A stretch of 6,115 nucleotides of DNA from DASQUP01 sp035641235 (GTDB taxonomy: Bacteria; Actinomycetota; CADDZG01; WHSQ01): positions 1-6,115 of the forward strand of contig DASQUP010000160.1 in the NCBI GenBank assembly GCA_035641235.1, given 5' to 3'. A program made the translations under genes and the position numbers. Position 1 is the first letter of the stretch, and every line of letters starts with the position of its first letter. Positions 1 through 4,826 of this stretch are shown here, in pieces. The notes under the pieces were generated by a model. The model saw only the letters and a list, made by a program, of their open reading frames with translations, ran no database searches and had not been told where the DNA came from.

Positions 1-515
1 AAGTCCTTCATGCCGGCGCGCCGTGCGAGGCGCTTCATGGGTTTGGGGCCGAGCCGATTCGCGATCTCAGTCGCGGAGTCGTTGTCGGAGCGCCGGATCA
101 TCGGGCGGAGCAAGTCCTTGTCGGCGCTCCGCAGGGGACGGTTGCGCACAGACTTCTGGCGGAGGTACGCAGTCATGAACATGACCTTGATGACGCTGGC
201 GGCGGGGACCCTGGTCCTTGCTCGGTGCCGGTAGATGCGTCCCGATGGTGCGACGACCGCGAACGTTACGGAGCCCTCTCGCTTGTCCGAATATTTGACC
301 GCACGTCCGATTCCGGGACGCCAATCCGAAGACTCGGACACGCCAGCCGCAGAGGACATCGTGCGTCGCCCAACGTGCCAAGGGTCCGGGCAGCCCACGA
401 TGAGTGCCGCAGCCAACACGAGGCACGCGAGACGTTTTGGCGAGGCTCGCCCAACCTTTACAGCGCGAAAATCTCGCAGCCGCCCGAAGTCTTGGTCACA
501 AGAGTTGCGCCACAC
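1..515 (-). CDS. Serine hydrolase (class A beta-lactamase/PBP-like fold), N-terminal part, cut by window edge
   Basis: An open minus-strand frame runs off the window at position 1. Its 171 visible codons read as an exported serine hydrolase. Numbering from the GTG at 515, a basic stretch (KRLACLVLAAALIVGC) ends in a lipobox-like LIVGC with Cys42 (codon 390-392), suggesting a lipoprotein or at least a secreted protein. After a linker come SVIK (Ser107, Lys110), matching the SxxK nucleophile motif, and SDN (143-145), matching the SxN motif, inside PMIRRSDND; LARRAGMKD follows. The third motif (KTG-type) would lie outside the window. SxxK and SDN are only 36 residues apart, against about 60 in class A beta-lactamases, which fits a compact serine-hydrolase group I recall from actinobacteria. 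Real beta-lactamase activity is doubtful; a cell-wall or unknown hydrolase role is likelier. The start is uncertain: GTG at 515 has no clear Shine-Dalgarno sequence, CTG at 479 would give a tidier signal peptide, and ATG at 359 would lose it. Confidence 0.8.
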   Translation of the reverse strand, partial: MWRNSCDQDFGRLRDFRAVKVGRASPKRLACLVLAAALIVGCPDPWHVGRRTMSSAAGVSESSDWRPGIGRAVKYSDKREGSVTFAVVAPSGRIYRHRARTRVPAASVIKVMFMTAYLRQKSVRNRPLRSADKDLLRPMIRRSDNDSATEIANRLGPKPMKRLARRAGMKD

Positions 516-594
516 GCAACTGTTATGCCACAGACCTCACCGGGCGGCGTTCGATCCGCTCCCGCGGCGCCCACCGCGTAGCGTGCGCTCCCGA

Positions 595-639
595 TCTCTG
601 GTCGAAATCCTGCGCTCAGCGCAGCTTCTCGACCAAAGA
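595..639. repeat. Imperfect 45-nt inverted repeat (hairpin)
   Basis: The core is a perfect 7-bp palindrome, CTGCGCT at 610-616 and AGCGCAG at 618-624, around one central base. Outside it, TGGTCGA at 599-605 pairs with TCGACCA at 629-635, and three more pairs join 595-597 to 637-639, giving about 18 pairs with four mismatched positions. No T-run follows on either strand, so a classical intrinsic terminator is not shown. It lies 16 bp from the dif-like site and downstream of the minus-strand zinc-finger gene. It could be a terminator, a repeat element or a protein-binding site. Confidence 0.6.
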
Positions 640-654
640 ACCTGACCCCTGACG

Positions 655-682
655 ATCTCCCATAATGCACATTATGTTAAGT
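655..682 (+). other. dif: Candidate chromosomal dif site (XerC/XerD recombination site)
   Basis: The 28 bp divide as dif sites do. The left XerC-like arm is ATCTCCCATAA (655-665), the 6-bp centre is TGCACA (666-671), and the right XerD-like arm is TTATGTTAAGT (672-682). The right arm differs from the E. coli XerD arm (TTATGTTAAAT) at one base of 11. The left arm shares the inner CATAA and one more C with E. coli (GGTGCGCATAA). Overall 20 of 28 bases match E. coli dif, with the weaker match on the XerC side, as is usual between species. The inner bases form a dyad (CATAATG, CA, CATTATG at 661-676). The site lies in non-coding DNA. By established knowledge, XerCD resolve chromosome dimers at dif under FtsK control near the replication terminus. 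Alternatives are a copy used by an integrative element or a plain repressor operator; no integrase or cargo is visible here. Confidence 0.72.
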
Positions 683-684
683 AG

Positions 685-701
685 CCTGCGCCTAGCACAG
701 G
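685..701. repeat. Short inverted repeat next to the dif-like site
   Basis: CCTGCGC (685-691) and GCACAGG (695-701) pair at six of seven positions around a 3-base loop. The repeat begins 2 bp after the dif-like site and about 60 bp past the stop of the minus-strand zinc-finger gene. It may be a weak terminator for that gene or chance; no T-run follows. Confidence 0.25.
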
Positions 702-761
702 TTGTCTCTTGAAGCGCTCCACTTTTCGGTTCCGGAGTCCGTGCCCGTGACCGGATCCCCA

Positions 762-1082
762 CTACGACACAGCGACATCGACGACGGTTTCGTCAATGAA
801 GCACCAGATCCAGTCCTCACCGGGCTCAATGGAGCGCACCAACGGGTGGCCCACGTCATCGGCGTGCTTGTGAGCGTGTTTGTTCTTTGAGGAATCGCAG
901 CACCCTACCTGTCCACAGGTCATGCAAATCCGAAGGTGCACCCAGCTGTCCCCCAGCGCCACGCATTGGTCGCACGCATCTGTGCCGGGCACGACATCTC
1001 TTATCCACGACGTGTGGCTACACCCCTCTGTGGAGCCACGCACACGTTGCACGAAAAAACGAACATTAGTGAACCAGCCCAA
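762..1082 (-). CDS. Stand-alone UBP-type zinc-finger protein
   Basis: This 106-residue protein consists almost entirely of one UBP-type zinc finger. Visible ligands are Cys21 and His23, Cys37 and Cys40 (CDQC), Cys53 and Cys56 (CMTC), Cys61, and His69, His73 and His79 (HxxxH then H), the pattern of the multi-zinc UBP fold. The core WVHLRICMTCGQVGCCDSS followed by GHPLVRSIEPGEDWIWCF is strongly characteristic. In eukaryotic deubiquitinases and HDAC6 this domain binds the free C-terminal Gly-Gly of ubiquitin; its partner in bacteria is not established. There is no signal peptide or membrane segment, so it should be cytosolic. The start is uncertain. TTG at 1082 has an AAGGGGG tract 9-10 bases upstream; in-frame GTG codons at 1052 and 1043 would trim the atypical first 10-13 residues and still keep all ligands. 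It sits downstream of the cyclase on the same strand, but the 117-bp gap and hairpin argue for separate transcription. Confidence 0.9.
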   Translation of the reverse strand: MGWFTNVRFFVQRVRGSTEGCSHTSWIRDVVPGTDACDQCVALGDSWVHLRICMTCGQVGCCDSSKNKHAHKHADDVGHPLVRSIEPGEDWIWCFIDETVVDVAVS

Positions 1083-1119
1083 AGGTGGTCGCCCCCTTAG
1101 CTACGAGTTATTTTCCCGA

Positions 1120-1171
1120 CCGGACACAGCGTAGGTGCGGAGGTTTGACTTAGAACACGCTGTGTCTCCGG
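1120..1171. terminator. Strong inverted repeat between cyclase and zinc-finger genes, possible terminator
   Basis: GACACAGCGT (1123-1132) is the exact reverse complement of ACGCTGTGTC (1157-1166). CCGG at 1120-1123 and 1168-1171 can extend the stem to 13 pairs if two bases (1166-1167) bulge. The loop is about 24 nt. On the minus strand it begins about 30 nt after the cyclase stop, which suits a terminator. No T-run follows, so it could instead be a repeat element or an operator for the zinc-finger gene, whose promoter must lie close by. Confidence 0.5.
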
Positions 1172-1199
1172 AAATGTGAGCAACGGTTGACAATTCGGG

Positions 1200-2444
1200 C
1201 TACGTATTTTCTCTTGGCTCCGCGCGGAAAAGAGGGACGGGTTCAGGGACCCCCTTCAGAGTGGCTTTGCCCAGGGGTTTGAAACTAATGCGGGGGTCCG
1301 TCTGGGTAGAGAGAACCGAATCAGTGACGAGTACCTCTGTGGGACCGCCCTTGCCGGCGATCCTGGCGGCCACATTTACGGTCCGTCCGAAGAAGTCCCG
1401 GTCCCGCTCTATCACCGGGCCGGCGTGGACGCCTGCGTGGGCAGGGAGCCCGACCTCGGCCAGCGAGCGAACCAGCTCCATGGTCGCCGGCACGGCCCGA
1501 GACGGGTCGGGGAAGAAGAGCATGGCACCGTCCCCCAAGAGCTTAACCAGCCGGCCTCCATGTCTCCGCGCTACGGTCTCCGCCTCGTCGTGCAAGATCG
1601 AGGCGAACCGCACCGCGGACGCGTCTCCACGCTCCTCGGTCATGCGGGTATATCCGGAGAGGTCGACGAAGGCGATGGCCGGGAGGGTCCTCTGGCGTGT
1701 GGGGACGAGCCCCAATCTCGCGAGCCCCTCCTCCACGTATTCCACGGCCATAGCGACCTGGGCATGCTCCAGATGTCGCTGCTGGAGCCACACGAACATC
1801 CGAGGTCCCAGCATTGCCAGCCTTGTTCCCGGCTCGAGCGTCCGCCCGATAGTCTCGTCTCGTGACTCCTGCTCCCCCGGCGGGAGGCTGAACTTCTCCA
1901 CGAACAGCCCGAGCCACCCCTCATTGAGCTGCCGCGCTGCCCCGCCGATCAGCCGAGCGGCCCGGATGAACGTCTCTTCGTCTCCGGCCGCCCCCCAAGC
2001 CTCGATGAACTCATTGAGGACCGTCTCCTCCTCAGTGCTCAAGCGGGCCGATGCAGCCGGCTCTGGAAGCTCGAACGCCGTGTAGATGGATTCAAGGAGT
2101 CCGGCCTTCTCTCCCAGTGAGGACCTCACCTCGGCATACGTTCGCTTCGATCTGGGAGGCGGGTCGAGATAGTACTGATCTATGTACTCGAAGGTGATGA
2201 TCCGCTCGCGTATGGCCAGCTCGATTTGGTCGAGGCTGATCCCCGCGTGGAGAAAGGCCTGGGCCGTCCTGATCCGCAGGACATCCCCGGGCACGAACTC
2301 CTCGGGTGAGGTCGGACTTAGCACACCGATTCTTGTGAGCTCCGTGACCAGATCCACAGTGACTTCTGCCTCCGACGCGAGCGCTTCTGGGGAAAGCGGA
2401 GTGCCACGCGCCTTGGCCTGAACAAGAACCTCTTCCTCGCTCAT
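1200..2444 (-). CDS. Class III adenylate/guanylate cyclase with MerR-like N-terminal regulatory region
   Basis: This 414-residue soluble protein has a C-terminal cyclase homology domain at about residues 252-410. Key catalytic residues are present: metal-binding Asp261 (FVDLSGY) and Asp305 (KLLGDG), purine-contacting Lys301, and the transition-state pair Asn357 and Arg361 (VNVAAR). The second purine-contacting position, usually Asp, is Thr355 (FGRTVN), the hallmark of class IIIb cyclases. Lys plus Thr favours ATP, so cAMP is the likely product. A single chain would work as a homodimer with two composite active sites. Residues about 25-90 resemble a MerR-like helix-turn-helix (DLVTELTRIGVL, then FVPGDVLRIRTAQAF), followed by a helical region to about 245. 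The layout recalls actinobacterial cyclases with helical N-terminal regulatory domains, such as Rv1264. There are no membrane segments. The ATG at 2444 is preceded by a weak AGGGG. It diverges from the lysyl-oxidase gene across 384 bp. The ligand that controls it is unknown. Confidence 0.92.
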   Translation of the reverse strand: MSEEEVLVQAKARGTPLSPEALASEAEVTVDLVTELTRIGVLSPTSPEEFVPGDVLRIRTAQAFLHAGISLDQIELAIRERIITFEYIDQYYLDPPPRSKRTYAEVRSSLGEKAGLLESIYTAFELPEPAASARLSTEEETVLNEFIEAWGAAGDEETFIRAARLIGGAARQLNEGWLGLFVEKFSLPPGEQESRDETIGRTLEPGTRLAMLGPRMFVWLQQRHLEHAQVAMAVEYVEEGLARLGLVPTRQRTLPAIAFVDLSGYTRMTEERGDASAVRFASILHDEAETVARRHGGRLVKLLGDGAMLFFPDPSRAVPATMELVRSLAEVGLPAHAGVHAGPVIERDRDFFGRTVNVAARIAGKGGPTEVLVTDSVLSTQTDPRISFKPLGKATLKGVPEPVPLFRAEPRENT

Positions 2445-2828
2445 CGTTGACCCCTACCTAACCTTGCGGGCCCAACGGCTCGAGTACTCCGGGCGACGCG
2501 AACGCTCCTCCGTTCCGCGCCCAGGGACTCGCTCGCCAAGGAGTAGACGTTGATCGTTGACGCCCGCAGCACCTTTCGCGTTCGTCCCGAACGTACCAGT
2601 TGGCATGGCCGGGAAGGCGGCTCCTCGCGGGTCCGGTGCCGACCAACCGGTCCATCCCCCCGCCGAGTCACGGTTGCGTGCGCGGGAAACCTCGTTCCCC
2701 CTGGTAGCCGCCGTTACCGCGCCGTATGTTTCCAATGGCTGATTTGCGAGGGAAGTGGGCAAGGCAACTATTCACCTCCTTCCAACGTCGTAATCGGCAC
2801 AGATCGATTGCGGGACGAAGGAGGATCC
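2445..2828. promoter_or_regulatory. Divergent intergenic region between cyclase and lysyl-oxidase genes
   Basis: These 384 bp separate the two start codons and must carry the promoters of both genes. I see no convincing -35/-10 pair for either. The closest for the plus strand is TTGCGA at about 2743 with an AT-richer CTATTC about 18 bp on. Frames are open in this stretch on both strands, but the translations are rich in Arg, Pro, Gly and Ser and match nothing I know, so I read it as non-coding. The last 50 bases hold the RBS-burying stem described separately. Confidence 0.5.
2775..2824 (+). promoter_or_regulatory. Shine-Dalgarno site of the lysyl-oxidase gene with an upstream anti-SD stem
   Basis: A perfect AAGGAGG at 2818-2824 lies 4 bases before the GTG at 2829 and fixes that start. 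Upstream, CCTCCTTC (2775-2782) is exactly complementary to GAAGGAGG (2817-2824), so the leader RNA can form an 8-bp stem with a 34-nt loop that hides the whole ribosome binding site. The upstream arm with its flanks, TCACCTCCTT, also equals the 3' end of 16S rRNA. This suggests translation is off until the stem is opened, for example by temperature, a ligand, a protein or upstream translation. Read on the other strand, the same bases are a perfect ribosome binding site, an alternative explanation for the match. Confidence 0.55.
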
Positions 2829-4292
2829 GTGAACAGAAGGCTCGTCACCGGGCTGTTAGCCGCGCTCACTTTGGTGACGGGCGTGGCTCCGATATCTCTG
2901 GCTGAGGGTGGGGTCGACTCCCCTCGCATGTCGCTCCGTGCGACATCGGACACGGCTTTTGTCTTCCGGTACGGGAAGCGAAAGCCCCGTCTCTATCTCC
3001 CCCTTTTCCTGGAGGTCCGCGATGCGCCGCTTGATCTCCGCATCAGGCGACCGGAGTACACCGATCCGATGACTCTGACCCAGGTCCTTCACTCCCCCAG
3101 CGGAAACGAGAGCCGAGCTCTGCCGGCCGAGCTTCTCGACGGATGGAAAGGTCTCAAAGACTTCCTGAACATCGAGATCCGCGACCGCGCGGGACGGGTT
3201 GTGCTGGACACGACGACGCGGTTCTGTCCCAACGGTTACGAACGTCAGCGCCTGGACGACACCGGGCCACAGGTACCGACCTATCCCTATGATTGTTCTG
3301 GCAGGGGACCCGGGTCCGTCTTCCTCAAAGGGATGGTGTGGGGCATCGACGAGGGATGGGCTGTGCGGGTGTCGAACGAACGAGGGACGAAGCTCGATCT
3401 CGAACCCGGACGATACGTGGCGACCGTCGGCGTCAATCCGGCGTACCAGGAGATCTTTGGGCTGGACCCGCAGTTGTCGGTGGTCGAGTTCAAGATGAGA
3501 GTCCCCAAGCCGCGCGAAGGCTTCTGCTGCCCCGGTCTTATGAAGGCCCAGGAGGAACCCTCTCAATCGCTCGGCGCGCCGACCACGGGTGTCCCCACAA
3601 TGACCGATCCGGATCCGGCGCTGCTTCCCGATCTGAGGATGATGCCGGCATTTTCGATCGGCATGCGCAATGGAAAAAACGGGGTCAGCCGGATGAGCTT
3701 CGCCTCAATGGTCTGGGTGGCCGGTGGATCGTCCGTGGTCGTGGAAGGTTTCCGCCGACCCGGCGAGGACGTCATGGACGCCTATCAGTACTTCTACAGT
3801 GGAGGCCAGGTCATTGGCCGAGCCCCCGTCGGGACCTTCGAGTATGACCGTCGCGACGGCCATTTCCATTGGCACATCCAACAGTTCGCCGCCTACCGGG
3901 TGGTCGACGCAGAGTCCAACGAGCTCGTTCGCAGCAGCAAGCAGTCCTTCTGTCTCGCACCCACCGATCCGGTGGACCTGAGTATCGACGGCGCAGCCTG
4001 GGACGTTTGGAGCACCGGCCTTGGGACGGCTTGCGGTGGTCCCGACGCGCTGTGGATCCGGGAAGTTCTGCCGCTCGGTTGGGGCGACACGTACTACCAG
4101 GCGCGGGGTCAGGCCTTCAACGTGACGGACCTGCCCAACGGTCGCTACTACGTGGAGATGGAGGCGAACCCGCTCGGTCTACTAATGGAACAGGACGCAA
4201 CAAACAACGCCGTTCGACGCGAGATCGTCCTCAAAGGCAAGCCGGGGAAGCGGCACGTCAAGGTCCTGCCATGGAACGGCATCGAAGTGTAA
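2829..4292 (+). CDS. Secreted lysyl-oxidase family copper amine oxidase
   Basis: This is a 487-residue protein from GTG 2829. The frame opens earlier, at 2550, but the strong AAGGAGG and the signal peptide settle the start. Residues 1-25 form a Sec-type signal peptide (basic MNRR, a hydrophobic core, likely cleavage after SLA), so it acts outside the membrane. An N-terminal region of about 300 residues of unknown role includes Cys133 (FCPNGY) and Cys156 (YDCSG). The C-terminal half aligns with animal lysyl oxidase: copper motif HFHWH (His345, His347, His349), SSKQSFCL with Lys371 at the position of human Lys320, and GDTYY with Tyr422 at that of human Tyr355. Those two side chains make the lysyl tyrosylquinone cofactor. 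DATNNAVRREI near the end matches the family's conserved tail. The family oxidises primary amines, classically peptidyl lysine, to aldehydes with release of H2O2 and ammonia. The bacterial substrate is unknown; cell-wall or secreted proteins, or small amines, are possible. Transcription probably ends at the hairpin at 4313-4346. Confidence 0.92.
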   Translation: MNRRLVTGLLAALTLVTGVAPISLAEGGVDSPRMSLRATSDTAFVFRYGKRKPRLYLPLFLEVRDAPLDLRIRRPEYTDPMTLTQVLHSPSGNESRALPAELLDGWKGLKDFLNIEIRDRAGRVVLDTTTRFCPNGYERQRLDDTGPQVPTYPYDCSGRGPGSVFLKGMVWGIDEGWAVRVSNERGTKLDLEPGRYVATVGVNPAYQEIFGLDPQLSVVEFKMRVPKPREGFCCPGLMKAQEEPSQSLGAPTTGVPTMTDPDPALLPDLRMMPAFSIGMRNGKNGVSRMSFASMVWVAGGSSVVVEGFRRPGEDVMDAYQYFYSGGQVIGRAPVGTFEYDRRDGHFHWHIQQFAAYRVVDAESNELVRSSKQSFCLAPTDPVDLSIDGAAWDVWSTGLGTACGGPDALWIREVLPLGWGDTYYQARGQAFNVTDLPNGRYYVEMEANPLGLLMEQDATNNAVRREIVLKGKPGKRHVKVLPWNGIEV

Positions 4293-4312
4293 GAAACCGC
4301 TAGTTGACCGAA

Positions 4313-4346
4313 AAGTAGCCCGCGGGTTCGGCGCCGCGGGCTACTT
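4313..4346. terminator. Bidirectional terminator-like hairpin between convergent genes
   Basis: AAGTAGCCCGCGG (4313-4325) and CCGCGGGCTACTT (4334-4346) are perfect 13-bp arms around an 8-nt loop. It begins 21 bp after the lysyl-oxidase stop. On the minus strand the stem ends in four T bases, on the plus strand in only two, so it resembles the T-poor terminators common in high-GC actinobacteria. The TAG stop of the minus-strand gene (4341-4343) lies inside the right arm. Confidence 0.85.
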
Positions 4347-4799
4347 CGGCGTTCGAGAGCCTTCGCCCAGCATTTCGACTGCTTTGGCGATGCGACGGTC
4401 GCGCGTCTCCTTCTTCTTGGCCTCTTCGATCCATTGCACGTATTCGCGGCGGTGCGAGTACGAGAGCGAGTCGAAGAATGCGCGCGTTGCTTTCGACATT
4501 CTCTCCGCGAAGTCCGGCGGCACCTCGATTGTGCGCTCGGCTTCATCGTGTTCGATGACAACTCTGACCTTGTCGCCCGGCCCCACTCCCCCGGCGGAGG
4601 CGCGCACCTTCTTGGTGAAGCCCAAGTAATACTTGCCTCCGTAAACCGCGATCGTCGAACGGTAGGGGGCACCGTTGATCGTTCCGATGACGGGAACCCG
4701 CTTTCTTCCGAAGAATGCTTGAACATCGAAAGGGATGTCGATGCCCGCACCCGATCCGAAGTCCATCAGTTCCACTTCGAGCACCTTTTTCTTTCCCAT
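4341..4799 (-). CDS. DUF1905/YdeI (OmpD-associated) family protein
   Basis: This 152-residue protein has two recognisable parts. Residues about 6-95 form a DUF1905 beta-barrel-like domain (IPFDVQAFFGRKRVPVIGTI, then GGKYYLGFTKKVR and GPGDKVRVVIE). Residues about 100-148 form the YdeI-type C-terminal helix region, with the signature FFDSLSYSHRREYVQWIEEA and then ETRDRRIAKAVEMLGEG. The order and length match the usual single-gene form of the family. Its biochemical role is not established; the name comes from an enterobacterial protein linked to OmpD and bacteriocin protection, which need not apply here. There is no signal peptide, so it is probably cytosolic. I chose ATG 4799 because MGKKKVLEVEL is the usual family start; the in-frame TTG at 4853 would add 18 unrelated residues and overlap the divergent gene. 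No good Shine-Dalgarno sequence precedes the ATG, so the mRNA may be leaderless. Confidence 0.9.
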   Translation of the reverse strand: MGKKKVLEVELMDFGSGAGIDIPFDVQAFFGRKRVPVIGTINGAPYRSTIAVYGGKYYLGFTKKVRASAGGVGPGDKVRVVIEHDEAERTIEVPPDFAERMSKATRAFFDSLSYSHRREYVQWIEEAKKKETRDRRIAKAVEMLGEGSRTPK

Positions 4800-4826
4800 G
4801 GCAGGAATCGTAGGTGAGATGAGGCC

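Noticed and set aside
67..426. 119-residue minus-strand frame over the window start
   Set aside because: It overlaps the serine-hydrolase frame, which carries the SxxK and SDN motifs and a signal peptide; this frame has no recognisable feature.
661..676. The CATAATG/CATTATG dyad as a repressor operator or a CATAAT -10 box
   Set aside because: The match continues through the 11-bp XerD-like arm with dif spacing, and no good -35 box lies at the right distance on either strand; dif explains more bases.
1187..1192. TTGACA as a -35 promoter element on the plus strand
   Set aside because: No acceptable -10 follows at 16-18 bp, and it would transcribe into the antisense strand of the cyclase with no gene to serve.
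1261..2085. 274-residue plus-strand frame
   Set aside because: It is antisense to the cyclase catalytic domain; its Ser/Arg/Pro-rich translation is typical of a shadow frame.
2454..2762. 102-residue minus-strand frame ending just upstream of the cyclase, with AAGGAGGTG before its TTG
   Set aside because: The ribosome-binding-like match is good, but spacing to this TTG is about 12 bases and the product is low-complexity with no known family. The same bases are better explained as the anti-SD arm of the lysyl-oxidase leader. Not fully excluded.
2550..2828. N-terminal extension of the lysyl-oxidase frame
   Set aside because: The added 93 residues would bury the signal peptide, and the perfect AAGGAGG fixes the start at 2829.
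2856..3566. 236-residue minus-strand frame
   Set aside because: Antisense shadow of the lysyl-oxidase gene, without motifs or a ribosome binding site.
4148..4750. 200-residue minus-strand frame
   Set aside because: It overlaps the YdeI-like gene in another frame and the end of the lysyl-oxidase gene; Arg/Ser-rich shadow.
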